A stretch of DNA of 64,000 nucleotides from Sphingopyxis sp. GW247-27LB. Its GTDB lineage: Bacteria > Pseudomonadota > Alphaproteobacteria > Sphingomonadales > Sphingomonadaceae. The DNA lies in NCBI RefSeq assembly GCF_002277025.1, contig NZ_NIWD01000009.1, positions 118,841 to 182,840 of the forward strand. The letters run 5' to 3'. The translations under genes were made by a program, and so were the position numbers. The first letter of the stretch is position 1, and every line of letters starts with the position of its first letter. Of this stretch, positions 40,277 through 50,050 are shown in pieces. Under the pieces are notes generated by a model. That model was not told the origin of the DNA. It saw only the letters and a program-made list of their open reading frames with translations, and searched no databases.

Positions 40277-41070
40277 GGGAGGAATCCGGAGGTGCGCTGG
40301 ACATAATCGGCATAGCCGGGGCGCGACTTGTGCAGCCCCTTTTCGAGCAGCGCCTTGCCCGACCATTTCGTGAGGGTGAAGGTGAGGAAGATGGGGCCGA
40401 TGATGCTCGCCAACGCCACCCACAGCCCGGCGTCGGCGGCGACGAGCCAGATGCCCCACCAGGTCAGCGTGTCGCCGAAATAATTCGGATGGCGCGTGTA
40501 GCGCCAGAGGCCGGTGTCGAGCACTTTGCCGCGGTTGTCGGGGTCCTTGCGGAAGGCATGGAGCTGCGCGTCGCCGATGCCCTCGAACGCGATGCCCGCG
40601 AGCGCGGCGAAGGTGCCGAGCGCCGCGACCCAGCCCGCGGTCGCGGGCGGGGTCGTCGCGCTCGCCCAGATGCCGAGCTGCGCCGGCAGGCAGGTGAGGA
40701 ACAGCAGCGGCGCCTGGGTCAGGAACACCGAGACCAACGCCGCGGTACCCCAGCTCCAGCCGCGCTGCTCGATGACGCTGGCGAGGATCCTGCGGTAGCG
40801 CGGGTCCTCGCCATTGGCACGCCAGCGCAGGAACAGATGCGCGGCGAGGCGCAGGCCCCACAGGGTCACGAGGAGCAGCAGAAGCTGGGTCCGGACGCCC
40901 TCGAAGCCCGCCTGGAGGGCGGTGCCCCACGCGAGCAGCACTATGCCGAACGCCCAGAAGGCGTCGATGAACGAGACATCGCGGATCGTCCGCGCCGCGA
41001 TCCACAGCCCGAGGATCACGGCCATCAGGCCGGCGAAATTGATCGCCAATGTCTGCCAGAGCCCCATCAT
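40252..41070 (-). CDS. DUF1295 / steroid 5-alpha-reductase-like membrane protein
   Basis: 272 residues with about seven membrane helices. DVSFIDAFWAFG and the C-terminal block DTGLWRYTRHPNYFGDTLTWWGIWL, then RSRPGY-like KSRPGYADYVQRTSGFLPW, are the DUF1295 (isoprenylcysteine-methyltransferase/steroid-reductase superfamily) signature; RHPNYFGD binds the cofactor in related enzymes. The substrate is unknown. Together with the downstream acyltransferase gene (overlapping 4 nt) it may take part in membrane lipid modification. Confidence 0.88.
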   Translation of the reverse strand: MMGLWQTLAINFAGLMAVILGLWIAARTIRDVSFIDAFWAFGIVLLAWGTALQAGFEGVRTQLLLLLVTLWGLRLAAHLFLRWRANGEDPRYRRILASVIEQRGWSWGTAALVSVFLTQAPLLFLTCLPAQLGIWASATTPPATAGWVAALGTFAALAGIAFEGIGDAQLHAFRKDPDNRGKVLDTGLWRYTRHPNYFGDTLTWWGIWLVAADAGLWVALASIIGPIFLTFTLTKWSGKALLEKGLHKSRPGYADYVQRTSGFLPWPPKTKG

Positions 41071-41699
41071 GCCGCCACCGCTCCTTCGTCACCCTCCCCT
41101 AATATATCGGAGAGCGAACGCACAGCCCGGTCGGGATATTTGGGGGTGCAGTCGCGATAGACCGCCAGCACCTTCTCCATATCGGCGCGAAAGTCGCCGG
41201 TCGGCCAGATGGCCGGGCCGAACCCCCCGGTCTTGCGGCCATAGTCCATCAGCCCGACGACCATCGGCACCTTCGCCGCCATCGCGATATGATAGAAACC
41301 GGTGCGCCATTTCCTGGTCTTGCGCCGCGTGCCCTCGGGCGCGACGGTGAGCATGAATTCGTCGCGGCGCGCGAACTCGGCGACCATCGCCTCGACATGA
41401 TTATGCCCGCCTGTCCGGTCGACGGGGATGCCGCCCATCTGACGCATGAAGCCGCCGAGCGGCCATCGGAACAGCGACAACTTGCCCATGAAATGCGGGC
41501 GGATGTCCTTGTCGGCGGTGAGGCCGAGGTAATAGAGGAAGTCCCAATTGCTCGTGTGCGGCGCGGCGATGATGATGAAGCGGCGCGGCTCGGGCACCTC
41601 GCCCACCGCGGTCCAGCCCTGGCGGCGGTAGAACCACAGCATCGCCGCGCGCACGAAACGCGCGAGCGGACCCGGTGGGTGATCGTCGAAAGCAGCCAC
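41067..41699 (-). CDS. PlsC-type lysophospholipid acyltransferase family protein
   Basis: 210 residues. [16 protein letters not shown] contains the acyltransferase HxxxxD motif (H48-T-S-N-W-D53), [11 protein letters not shown] and the second motif [23 protein letters not shown] (EGTR) follow; these mark the glycerophosphate-acyltransferase fold. Members acylate lysophosphatidic acid or other lysolipids at the membrane. The HTSNWD form belongs to the subgroup found with single-domain cytosolic members. Its stop overlaps the DUF1295 start by 4 nt. Confidence 0.9.
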   Translation of the reverse strand: MAAFDDHPPGPLARFVRAAMLWFYRRQGWTAVGEVPEPRRFIIIAAPHTSNWDFLYYLGLTADKDIRPHFMGKLSLFRWPLGGFMRQMGGIPVDRTGGHNHVEAMVAEFARRDEFMLTVAPEGTRRKTRKWRTGFYHIAMAAKVPMVVGLMDYGRKTGGFGPAIWPTGDFRADMEKVLAVYRDCTPKYPDRAVRSLSDILGEGDEGAVAA

Positions 41700-41808
41700 C
41701 GATTCTCCCCTCTTCCGCCGTCCGGCTTGCGCGAATGCGCGTGCGGACGCAAGCGGCGACCGCTTTGCCCTTTGCCTCGGGGCCCGGCCTTGCTATCGGC
41801 ACCGGACA

Positions 41809-44112
41809 ATGGCGAATACGACCGACGATCCCGACCATAACGAACCCGTCCCCGGCCAGATCGATACCCCGTTCGACAGCGCGCTGTCCGAACGCTATCT
41901 CGTCTATGCGCTGTCGACGATCACCGCGCGCTCGCTCCCCGACCTGCGCGACGGGCTGAAGCCCGTCCACCGCCGCCTTCTGTGGGCGATGCGCGCGATG
42001 CGGCTCGATCCCAGCCAGGGCTACAAGAAATCGGCGCGCGTCGTCGGCGACGTCATCGGCAAGTTCCACCCGCACGGCGACACCGCGGTCTATGACGCGA
42101 TGGTCCGTCTCGCGCAGGATTTCTCGCTCCGCTATCCACTCGTCGACGGCCAGGGCAATTTCGGCAATATCGACGGCGATAACGCCGCGGCCTACCGTTA
42201 TACCGAAGCGCGGCTGACGCGCGTCGCGGTCGACCTGATGCAGGGTCTCGACGAGGGCACGGTCGATTTCAAGCCGACCTATAATGGCGAGGACGAAGAG
42301 CCCGAGATCATGCCGGGGCTGTTCCCGAACCTGCTCGCCAACGGCGCGAGCGGGATCGCGGTCGGCATGGCGACGAACATCCCGCCGCACAACGCCGCCG
42401 AAGTGATCGACGCCGCGCTCGTCCTGATCGACAATCCGAAGGCCGAGCTTGCCGAGCTGCTGACCCATGTGAAGGGGCCCGATTTCCCGACGGGCGGCAT
42501 CGTCGTCGACAGCGCCGAGACGATCGCGCACGCCTATGAGACCGGCCGCGGCGGCTTTCGCGTCCGCGCGCGCTTCTCGACCGGCCGCGATGCCGAGGGG
42601 CGCTGGGAGGAAACGGGGATCGAGAAGCAGGCGGGCGGCACTTGGCAGCTCGTGATCAGCGAAATCCCGTACGGGGTCGCCAAGGGCAAGCTGATCGAGG
42701 CGATCGCGCAGTTGATCGCCGACAAGAAGCTGCCGATCCTCGAGGACGTGCGCGACGAAAGCGCCGAGGACATCCGCATCGTCCTTGTCCCCAAGAGCCG
42801 CAACGTCGACCCCGAGGTGCTCAAGGAAAGCCTTTATCGGCTGACCGAGCTCGAAAGCCGCTTCGCGCTCAACCTCAACGTCCTCGACGCGACGCGGACG
42901 CCGAAGGTGATGGGGCTGCACCAGCTCTTGACCGAGTGGCTGCAGCACCAGATCATCGTGCTCGTCCGCCGCGCCGAGCACCGGATCGGCAAGATCGACG
43001 ACCGGCTCGAGCTGGTTGGTGGCTATCTGATCGCCTTCCTGAACCTCGACCGCGTCATCGAGATCATCCGCACCGAGGACGAACCCAAGGCGGTGATGAT
43101 GGCCGAGTTCGAGCTGACCGACCGCCAGGCCGAGGCGATCCTCAACATGCGCCTCAGGAGCTTGCGCAAGCTGGAGGAAATGGAGCTGAAGCGCGAGCAG
43201 GCCGACCTCGTCGCCGAGCGCGAGGAACTGGCGAAGCTGGTCGCGAGCAAGGACCGTCAAAAGACGCGGCTGCGCAAGGACCTCGAAAAGCTGAAGGCGG
43301 TTTACGGGCCCGACACGCCGCTCGGCGCGCGGCGGACGGCGATCGCCGAAGCGGCGCCGGCGCGCGATATTCCGCTCGACGCGATGATCGAGAAGGAACC
43401 GGTAACGGTGATCCTGTCGAAGCGCGGCTGGATCCGCGCCCAGCGCGGCCATGTCGCAGCCGACCAGTGGGCCGAGTTCAAGTTCAAGGAGGGCGACGAG
43501 CTCGCCTTCGCGGCGCATGCGCAGACCACCGACAAGCTGCTGGTCGCGGCAAGCGACGGGCGTTTCTTCACGGTCGGCGCGGACAAGCTGCCCGGCGGGC
43601 GCGGTTTCGGCGAGCCGCTGCGGCTGATGGTCGATATCGACCCCGAGGCACGGATCGTCGCGCTGATCCCCGCAAGCGCGGAGGGCCGCCTGCTCCTCGC
43701 CTCGACGAGCGGGCACGGCTTCATCGTCCAGATGGGCGAGGTGATCGCCGAAACGCGCAAGGGTCGCGGCGTCGTCAACCTGAAACCCAAGGCCGGGCTC
43801 GCCGTGGTGCGCCCGATCGCGCCGGACGACGACAGCGTCGCGGTGGTCGGCGAGAACCGCAAGCTCGTGGTTTTCCCGATCAACGAGGTGCCGGTGATGG
43901 CGCGCGGCCAGGGCGTGATGCTGCAACGCTATCGCGACGGCGGCCTGTCGGACGCGGTCAGCTTCGTCTTCGCCGAGGGTCTGAGCTGGACGATGGGCGG
44001 CGACAGCGGCCGCACCCGGACCGAAACCGACCTCGTTCCCTGGCGCGTCGCGCGCGGCGCCGCGGGGCGGATGCCGCCGACCGGTTTTCCGCGAAACAAT
44101 CGTTTCGGCTGA
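41809..44112 (+). CDS. parC: DNA topoisomerase IV subunit A
   Basis: 767 residues, usual ParC length. [40 protein letters not shown], the quinolone region [17 protein letters not shown] and the active-site segment [12 protein letters not shown] with the DNA-linking Tyr are present, followed by the coiled tower and a beta-pinwheel C-terminal domain with [11 protein letters not shown] and [14 protein letters not shown] repeats. It decatenates chromosomes with ParE. Thr stands at the position of Ser80 in E. coli ParC. Confidence 0.96.
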   Translation: MANTTDDPDHNEPVPGQIDTPFDSALSERYLVYALSTITARSLPDLRDGLKPVHRRLLWAMRAMRLDPSQGYKKSARVVGDVIGKFHPHGDTAVYDAMVRLAQDFSLRYPLVDGQGNFGNIDGDNAAAYRYTEARLTRVAVDLMQGLDEGTVDFKPTYNGEDEEPEIMPGLFPNLLANGASGIAVGMATNIPPHNAAEVIDAALVLIDNPKAELAELLTHVKGPDFPTGGIVVDSAETIAHAYETGRGGFRVRARFSTGRDAEGRWEETGIEKQAGGTWQLVISEIPYGVAKGKLIEAIAQLIADKKLPILEDVRDESAEDIRIVLVPKSRNVDPEVLKESLYRLTELESRFALNLNVLDATRTPKVMGLHQLLTEWLQHQIIVLVRRAEHRIGKIDDRLELVGGYLIAFLNLDRVIEIIRTEDEPKAVMMAEFELTDRQAEAILNMRLRSLRKLEEMELKREQADLVAEREELAKLVASKDRQKTRLRKDLEKLKAVYGPDTPLGARRTAIAEAAPARDIPLDAMIEKEPVTVILSKRGWIRAQRGHVAADQWAEFKFKEGDELAFAAHAQTTDKLLVAASDGRFFTVGADKLPGGRGFGEPLRLMVDIDPEARIVALIPASAEGRLLLASTSGHGFIVQMGEVIAETRKGRGVVNLKPKAGLAVVRPIAPDDDSVAVVGENRKLVVFPINEVPVMARGQGVMLQRYRDGGLSDAVSFVFAEGLSWTMGGDSGRTRTETDLVPWRVARGAAGRMPPTGFPRNNRFG

Positions 44113-44172
44113 AACCGATTCCCCTTTTGCCGTAAATAGCTTCTTTACTCCCGGTGACATAGTCATGGGTCA

Positions 44173-45885
44173 ATGGGGAAAGGTCGCACAAAACCCTTCG
44201 TTATGCCTATCGATCAGACCGGCGAAGACCGGCCCTTGCTTTACGTCGGCTGGATCGACGCCCTGCCGGTGCCCGCAGCGCTGATCCGGCCGCTGGAACG
44301 CGGCAATTTCAGCCTCCACGCCAGCAATGCCGCGTTCGACCGGCTCGGCCTGTCGCCCGCCGGCGCGAACGCCCCGATCGAACTGCGCCGGGCCATCGAG
44401 CGCGCCGCGGCGGGGCGGGTCGACGAGAACCAGGAATTCGCGTGCCGCCTCGGCGAAGGCGTGGCAGCGCGCGATCTGCGCGGCGCGATCGGCCGGCTGT
44501 CGGACGAATGCGGCGACGAATCGCTGTTCCTGCTGACGCTGATCGACCGCACCCAGGAAATGATGACCGAGCGCAACCTGCGCCGCGAACTGGTTTCCGA
44601 CAGCCTGACCGGCCTCCCCAATCGCGCCGGGTTCGAGGAGCTGGTCGAACAGCGATCGCATACCGACGAGCCCGCCGACCATGCGATCCTGCTGCTCGAC
44701 CTTGCGCGCTTCAGCCGCATCAACGAGCATATCGGCCCGCTCGCGGGCGACGAGCTGATCATCACCGTCGCGCGCCGCCTGAAGTCGAGCCTGCGCAGCG
44801 GCGACATATTGGCGCGCAGCGGCGGCGACGAATTCGCCATCTCCACCCGCATCACCGGCGGGCGCGCCGACGTGCGCGAGCTGGCGCGGCGCATCCGCGG
44901 CTGTTTCGACCATCCGTTCCGCATCGGCGAGTTGAAAGTCAGCGTCGATTGCGCACTCGGCTGCGCGATTCAGCCCGGACATGACACCGATATCGGCGAC
45001 CAGATCCGCCACGCGCAGATCGCGCTGAAGCGCGCCAAGCAGACCGACCGCATCGAAATCTACGAGCCCGAGGCGGCGATGCTGTCCGACAATCGCTTCG
45101 GCCTCGAAACCGCGCTCAGGAGCGCGATCGAAGAGGACCGTCTGCGCCTCGCCTTCCAGCCGCTGATCGAGCTGGCGAGCGGCCGCGTCGCCGGCTTCGA
45201 GGCGCTCGCTCGCTGGGACGACAGCGACGGCAGCCCCGTGTCACCGGCCGAATTCATTCCGGTCGCCGAGGATTCGGGCTTGATCGTGCCGCTCGGCCAG
45301 TGGGTGATCGCCAAGGCGGCGAAAGTGCTGGCCGACTGGGACCGCGACAATGGCGGAACGCCGGTCGAATGCTATTTCTCGGTCAACGTGTCGGCGATCC
45401 AGCTCGTCCGCGACGATATCGCGGCCGTCGTGCGCCAGGCGCTGATGACCAATGCGATCGGCGGCGAGCGGCTGATGATCGAGCTGACCGAAAGCGCGAT
45501 CATCGGTGACCCCGACCTCGCGCTGTCGGTGCTCAGCGAATTGAAGGCGCTCGACGCGCGGATCGCGATGGACGATTTCGGCACCGGCTATTCGAACCTT
45601 GCCTATCTGCAGCGGCTGCCGATCGACGTGCTCAAGATCGACCGCAGCTTCGTCGACCATATGGTCGAGGATCGCGACAAGGCCGCGATCGTCCGCACGA
45701 TCCAGAGCCTCGCCGAAGTGCTGGGGATGAAGACGACCGCCGAAGGGGTCGAGACCGCCGACCAGGCGCGGCTCTTGTCGGCGCTCGGCTGCGATTTCGG
45801 GCAGGGCTATCTGTTCGCGCGGCCGATGGATGGCCCCGAAGCCTTCGCCTATTGGCGCGAATCGCTGGCGCGGCCGATCATCTGA
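44173..45885 (+). CDS. Diguanylate cyclase/phosphodiesterase (GGDEF-EAL)
   Basis: 570 residues. An N-terminal PAS-like sensor (about 20-140) leads into a GGDEF domain with intact SGGDEF (217-221) and DSLTGLPNRAGFEEL start, then an EAL domain with EALARW (E343-A-L), ELTESAI, MDDFGTGYSNLAYLQRLPIDVLKIDRSFV and TTAEGVETADQ, the residues that bind metals. Both halves look active, so it can make or break cyclic di-GMP. It is soluble. Its last 37 nt overlap the convergent cca gene. Confidence 0.95.
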   Translation: MGKGRTKPFVMPIDQTGEDRPLLYVGWIDALPVPAALIRPLERGNFSLHASNAAFDRLGLSPAGANAPIELRRAIERAAAGRVDENQEFACRLGEGVAARDLRGAIGRLSDECGDESLFLLTLIDRTQEMMTERNLRRELVSDSLTGLPNRAGFEELVEQRSHTDEPADHAILLLDLARFSRINEHIGPLAGDELIITVARRLKSSLRSGDILARSGGDEFAISTRITGGRADVRELARRIRGCFDHPFRIGELKVSVDCALGCAIQPGHDTDIGDQIRHAQIALKRAKQTDRIEIYEPEAAMLSDNRFGLETALRSAIEEDRLRLAFQPLIELASGRVAGFEALARWDDSDGSPVSPAEFIPVAEDSGLIVPLGQWVIAKAAKVLADWDRDNGGTPVECYFSVNVSAIQLVRDDIAAVVRQALMTNAIGGERLMIELTESAIIGDPDLALSVLSELKALDARIAMDDFGTGYSNLAYLQRLPIDVLKIDRSFVDHMVEDRDKAAIVRTIQSLAEVLGMKTTAEGVETADQARLLSALGCDFGQGYLFARPMDGPEAFAYWRESLARPII

Positions 45886-47057
45886 TCGGCGAGCTCGCCG
45901 ACGCGCGCCGCATCGGGAAAATCCTCCGCGACCCACGCCGCCTCGACCGCGCGCAGGATTCGCGCGACCTCGGGCCCCGCGGTCACGCCGCGCGCGATGA
46001 TGTCGCCGCCCTTGATCGGCAGCTCGGGCGGCACCCAGCCGGCGAGGCTTCGCGCGCCCGTCCCATCCGATGCCGCGAGGAGATGGACGTCGCGCGCCGC
46101 CTCGACGCCGATCGCATGGGCGAGCCGGCGCGCCGGGCGCGCGGTGTCGCCGCGATGCGCCGCCGCAGCCGCGAGATGCTTGCGCTGGCGCGTCGACAGG
46201 CGCAGCCGGCTCGCCACCGTTTCGGCCGTCGCGGCATCGGCGGGGAGCAACGCCGATAGGCGGCGCAGGGGCGCGGGCGGCGTAGCGGTCGCCGCCTCGT
46301 TCGCGATCAGCCGGTCGAAAGTGCTCGCGAACGCCGGGTCGAGTTCGGGGACCACCACCGCGAAGATGCCGTCGGCCGCCATCCGGCCGACGACCGCGCG
46401 CGGATCGGGCAGCGCGAGGATCTTGAGCAGCTCGTCGGCGACGCGCTCGCGCGACAGGCTCTTGAGCGACTGGCGCGCCGCGACCACCGCCGCGTGGCTC
46501 GACGGGTCGAGCTCGCCGCGCCCGAAACGCGCCGCGAAGCGATAGAAGCGCAGGATGCGGAGGTGATCCTCGGCGATCCGTGTCGCGGCATCGCCGATGA
46601 AGGCGACGCGCCCCGCCGCAAGGTCCGCGAGCCCGCCGAACCAGTCGTCGACCGCGCCCGTCGCCGGATCGGCATAGAGCGCGTTGATCGTGAAATCGCG
46701 CCTCGCCGCATCCTCGCGCCAGTCGTCGGCGAAGGCGACGGTGGCGCGCCGCCCGTCGGTCGCGACGTCGCGGCGCAGCGTCGTGATCTCGTGCCGGTCG
46801 CCGCTTGCGATCGCGGTGACGGTGCCGTGCGCGATGCCGGTCGGGATCACCTTGACGTCGGCCGCCTCCAGCCGCCGCATCACCTCGTCGGGGCGAAGCG
46901 GGGTCGCGAGATCGATGTCGGTGGCGGGAAGGCCGAGCAGCGTGTCGCGCACCGCGCCGCCGACGATCTTCACCGCGCCGCCGTCCGCCGCCAGCGCCGC
47001 GACGATGCGCGCGAGGCCCGGCCCCTGCCGCCACTCGGCGTCGGGCAGCACCGTCAT
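45849..47057 (-). CDS. cca: CCA tRNA nucleotidyltransferase
   Basis: 402 residues. KIVGGAVRDTLLGLPATDIDLATPL is the nucleotidyltransferase G(G/S)xxRD...DxD motif, RRDFTINALYADPATGAVDDWFGGLADLAAGRVAFIGDAATRIAEDHLRILRFYRFAARFG is the class-II CCA/poly(A) polymerase neck. It adds or repairs the tRNA 3' CCA. Operon with DUF1285 and NUDIX genes upstream; it overlaps the NUDIX gene by 4 nt. Confidence 0.95.
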   Translation of the reverse strand: MTVLPDAEWRQGPGLARIVAALAADGGAVKIVGGAVRDTLLGLPATDIDLATPLRPDEVMRRLEAADVKVIPTGIAHGTVTAIASGDRHEITTLRRDVATDGRRATVAFADDWREDAARRDFTINALYADPATGAVDDWFGGLADLAAGRVAFIGDAATRIAEDHLRILRFYRFAARFGRGELDPSSHAAVVAARQSLKSLSRERVADELLKILALPDPRAVVGRMAADGIFAVVVPELDPAFASTFDRLIANEAATATPPAPLRRLSALLPADAATAETVASRLRLSTRQRKHLAAAAAHRGDTARPARRLAHAIGVEAARDVHLLAASDGTGARSLAGWVPPELPIKGGDIIARGVTAGPEVARILRAVEAAWVAEDFPDAARVGELADQMIGRASDSRQ

Positions 47058-47644
47058 CGGTGCCAGCCCGCGGGCATCCGCCGCGCCAGATTGATGATGA
47101 TTCCCGCCGTCACGCCCCAGATCCGCCGTCCCTGCCAGTGCATGTCATAATAATGCCGATCGTGCCCCTGCCAATGCGCATGCTGGCGGTGGTAGTTTTC
47201 GGGGTCGAAAAGGATGTCGAGCGGAACCTCGAACCAGTCCTCGACCTCATCGGGGTTGGGATCGAGCGGCAGGTCGGGCGGGATAACGCCGAGCACGGGG
47301 GTGATGTGATAGCCGCTGCCCGAGCGATAGGCCTCGGTCGTCCCCGCAATCGCCACGTCGCGGCGGTGGAGGCCGATCTCCTCCTCGGCCTCGCGAAGCG
47401 CGGCGTCGACCGCGTCGCGGTCGCCGGGGTCGATCTTGCCGCCCGGAAAGGCGACCTGCCCCGCATGGCTGCGCAGCCACTGCGGCCGCTGGGTCAGGAT
47501 GACGCCGGGGTCGGCGCGGTCGGTGAAGGCGATCAGCACCGCCGCGTCGCGGAGGGTCGGCGGGCCGTCGAACAGATAGGCCTCGTCCTCGCCCGGGTCG
47601 GGGAGCAGATTGTCGAGCGCGGCGCGCAGCTTTTCGGAGAGCAT
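47054..47644 (-). CDS. NUDIX hydrolase, CoA pyrophosphatase type
   Basis: 196 residues. VLIAFTDRADPGVILTQRPQWLRSHAGQVAFPGGKIDPGDRDAVDAALREAEEEIGL carries the Nudix box (GGKIDPGDRDAVDAALREAEEEIGL) preceded by the LRSHAGQVAFPGG (UPF0035) motif of CoA diphosphatases, which cleave CoA or acyl-CoA to 4'-phosphopantetheine and 3',5'-ADP. It shares the operon with DUF1285 and cca, a recurrent alphaproteobacterial set. Confidence 0.94.
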   Translation of the reverse strand: MLSEKLRAALDNLLPDPGEDEAYLFDGPPTLRDAAVLIAFTDRADPGVILTQRPQWLRSHAGQVAFPGGKIDPGDRDAVDAALREAEEEIGLHRRDVAIAGTTEAYRSGSGYHITPVLGVIPPDLPLDPNPDEVEDWFEVPLDILFDPENYHRQHAHWQGHDRHYYDMHWQGRRIWGVTAGIIINLARRMPAGWHR

Positions 47645-48228
47645 CAGGCGTCCACCAGCGGAAAGCGGGCGCCGTTCGACCAGATGACGGGCAGCTCCCC
47701 GCTGTCGGCGAGCGCCATCTCGACCATCTCGTAATAGAGCGCGCGGTCGATCCGCGCCTCAAGCCCATTGCCGATCGCGCCGCGGACATGAAGCCGGGGA
47801 TCGGGGCTGTCCGGGTCGCTCCCGAAGGAGAGCGGATGATCGCCGCCCGCAAGGACCAGATCTTCGGTGTCGAGGCGAAAGATGAGCCTGCGCTCCTTCC
47901 CTTCGCCTTCGCTCTTCATCTCGACCGCGCGAAAGGGCGTGTCCTCGACCGCGATGCGCAGCCTTTCGGCGGGCGTCACCAGCACATGGCTTCCATCGGG
48001 TTCGCGCCGCAATATGGTCGAGAAGAGCCGGACCATCGCCGGGCGGTCGATCCGCCCGCCCTCATGATACCAGCTGCCGTCGGCGCGAATCTCCATCGCG
48101 CTGTCGCCGCTGCGCTCGGGGTGCCACGTCTCGACCGGCGGCAGCTTGCGCGCGGCGAGAAGCTCGGCCGCCTCGGTCAGCGAAAGCTGCGAAAAGGGCT
48201 TGGGAAGCGACGGCGCGGGGGTGACCAT
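47644..48228 (-). CDS. DUF1285 domain protein
   Basis: 194 residues. PPVETWHPERSGDSAMEIRADGSWYHEGGRIDRPAMVRLFSTILRREPDGSHVLVTPAERLRIAVEDTPF is the DUF1285 signature; the rest (FRLDTEDLVLAGGDHPLSF...RLHVRGAIGNGLEARIDRALYYEMVEMAL) completes the fold. The function of the family is unknown, but it is constantly found before NUDIX and cca in this group. Its stop overlaps the NUDIX start by 1 nt. Confidence 0.92.
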   Translation of the reverse strand: MVTPAPSLPKPFSQLSLTEAAELLAARKLPPVETWHPERSGDSAMEIRADGSWYHEGGRIDRPAMVRLFSTILRREPDGSHVLVTPAERLRIAVEDTPFRAVEMKSEGEGKERRLIFRLDTEDLVLAGGDHPLSFGSDPDSPDPRLHVRGAIGNGLEARIDRALYYEMVEMALADSGELPVIWSNGARFPLVDA

Positions 48229-48273
48229 GGACCCGACATAGGGGGGCGTGCGCGGCGCGCAACCCCGCTATGG

Positions 48274-48777
48274 TCAACGCGGCCCGATCATCCCCGCATT
48301 CACCGGCAGCGCGTGCCCGTTCACCGCGCGTGCGAGCAGGCGGCGTTTCTCGAACGGGCCGGGCAGATCCCAGGCGCCCGTCGCATCGGCGGTGAAGCCG
48401 AAGAAGCGACCGTAATATTCGGGGTCGCCGATCATCATCAGCGCGCCGTCGGCGTTGGCTTCGGCCGCCTCCAGCATATGCGTCATCAGAGCGCGGCCGT
48501 GTCCGCCGCGCTGCACGTCGGGGCGCACCGCGACCGGGCCGACCATCACCAGCGGATGCGCCGCGCCATCGGCGGTGCGGAGGGCGACGGGCCAGCACTG
48601 GATCGTTCCGACGAGCATGCCATCCTCGACGAGCGCGAAGCTGAGCGCCGGGATCGCCGCCGCCCCTTCGCGGAGGCGGTAGGCGGTTCGTCCAAAGCGG
48701 TCGGGCCCGAAAGCGGCGTCGAGCAGATGCTCGACCGCCTGCGGCTCGATATTCGCCAATGGAAGTAACTCGACCAA
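48274..48777 (-). CDS. GNAT-family N-acetyltransferase (YhbS-like)
   Basis: 167 residues. The acetyl-CoA loop VMVGPVAVRPDVQRGGHGRALMTHMLEAA (VRPDxQRxGxGRAL, about 78-107) and GDPEYYGRFFGFT near 120-135 are the YhbS-type GNAT pattern. Substrate unknown. It lies divergent from folB and probably shares its promoter region. Confidence 0.9.
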   Translation of the reverse strand: MVELLPLANIEPQAVEHLLDAAFGPDRFGRTAYRLREGAAAIPALSFALVEDGMLVGTIQCWPVALRTADGAAHPLVMVGPVAVRPDVQRGGHGRALMTHMLEAAEANADGALMMIGDPEYYGRFFGFTADATGAWDLPGPFEKRRLLARAVNGHALPVNAGMIGPR

Positions 48778-48866
48778 TGCCCGCCCTTTCGCTAATGCGG
48801 CGGCGCTTTAGGGTCGCGGCACCGCGTTGCAAAGCCGAATGTCGCGCCCGCAGACAGGATTTTCTT

Positions 48867-49250
48867 GTGACCGACCAACTCTGGCTCGAAGTCGACGGGC
48901 TGACCGTCCAAGTGCTGACCGGCATCTATTCCGAGGAAACCCACCTTCCGCAGCCGCTCCGCATCTCAGTGCGCGCGCGGCTGGCGATGGCCGATCATTA
49001 CGACCCGACGACGCCGCTCAGTGCGTCGAAGAATTACATGCACCTCAAATTCGCGGCGACCGACGCGATCCCGAAGGACGTGCATTTCGTTCTGATCGAA
49101 AGCGTCGCCGACCATATCATCGACACGCTGTTCCTGCAGGACGACCGCGTCGCGGAGGTCGAGGTGAAGATCGTCAAGCTCGCGATCGCCGAGGACGGCG
49201 AGGAGATCGGGATCACGATGCGCAGAAGCCGACCGGGCGCGCGCAAGTGA
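48867..49250 (+). CDS. folB: Dihydroneopterin aldolase
   Basis: 127 residues from GTG at 48867. LWLEVDGLTVQVLTGIYSEETHLPQPLRISVRARLAMADHYDPTTPLSASKNYMHLKFAATDAIPKDVHFVLIESVADHIIDTLFLQDDRVAEVEVKIVKLAI has the FolB fold and the GIYxEE motif near residue 20. It converts dihydroneopterin to the hydroxymethyl pterin in folate synthesis. AGGA precedes the GTG. It overlaps the SDR gene by 4 nt (GTGA), so the two are coupled. Confidence 0.9.
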   Translation: MTDQLWLEVDGLTVQVLTGIYSEETHLPQPLRISVRARLAMADHYDPTTPLSASKNYMHLKFAATDAIPKDVHFVLIESVADHIIDTLFLQDDRVAEVEVKIVKLAIAEDGEEIGITMRRSRPGARK

Positions 49251-50011
49251 CGCGGAAGCTCGCCCTCGTCACCGGTGGGCTGCACCGCGTCGGCGCGGCG
49301 ATCGCGGCGCGACTCGCGCGCGAGGGCTATGCGCTCGCGCTCCACAAGCACAGCCTCGCCGACCCCGACGCGATGCTCGTCGAAGCGCTCGCCGAGACCG
49401 GCGCCGAGAACCGGCATTTCATCGCCGACCTGTCGGACGCGGAGGCGGTCGACGCGCTGATCCCGGCGGTCGCCGACGCCTTCGGCCGCGCGCCCGACCT
49501 GCTCGTCAACAATGCGGCGCTGTTCGCCGAGGGCGAATGGGAAGGGCTGACGCAGGCCGATCTCGCGGCGATGATGCAGCTCAACCACCATGCCCCGGTG
49601 ATGCTCGCAAAGGCGCTCGTCGCGCGGGCAGGCGAAGGGCGGCGCCCCGCGATCGTCAACATCGTCGACCAGCGCGTCGCGCATCCGGTGCCCGACCAGA
49701 TCGCTTACAGCCTGTCGAAAGCGGCGCTGTGGCAGGCGACGGCGATATTGGCGGTGGCGTTCGGCGGCCGCGCGCGCGTCAACGCGGTGGCCCCGGGGCT
49801 GACGATTCCCACCGACGATTATGTGCCGGGGCAGGTCGAGCGGCTGGCACAGCGGATGCCGCTCGGCGCGCTGCCGACCCCGGCGCAGATTGCCGATGCG
49901 GTGATTTACCTGGCAAAAGCCGAGGCGGTGACGGGGCAGACGATTTTCGTCGACGGCGGCGCGCATCTGGCGCCGATGGGACGCGATTTCGTGGCGCTGG
50001 AGCGGGATTGA
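49247..50011 (+). CDS. Pteridine-reductase-like short-chain dehydrogenase
   Basis: 254 residues from GTG at 49247. The nucleotide loop LVTGGLHRVGAAIA has the TGxxxRxG pattern typical of pteridine reductases (folM/PTR1) rather than the usual TGxxxGxG, and VNNAALFAEGEW, VDQR and the catalytic AYSLSKAAL (YxxxK) follow. Fused by a GTGA overlap to folB, it probably reduces dihydrobiopterin, dihydromonapterin or dihydrofolate with NADPH. Confidence 0.87.
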   Translation: MTRKLALVTGGLHRVGAAIAARLAREGYALALHKHSLADPDAMLVEALAETGAENRHFIADLSDAEAVDALIPAVADAFGRAPDLLVNNAALFAEGEWEGLTQADLAAMMQLNHHAPVMLAKALVARAGEGRRPAIVNIVDQRVAHPVPDQIAYSLSKAALWQATAILAVAFGGRARVNAVAPGLTIPTDDYVPGQVERLAQRMPLGALPTPAQIADAVIYLAKAEAVTGQTIFVDGGAHLAPMGRDFVALERD

Positions 50012-50050
50012 TCGGCGCCCATCGGGTGGCAATGAGCGGCCGGGTGCGGC

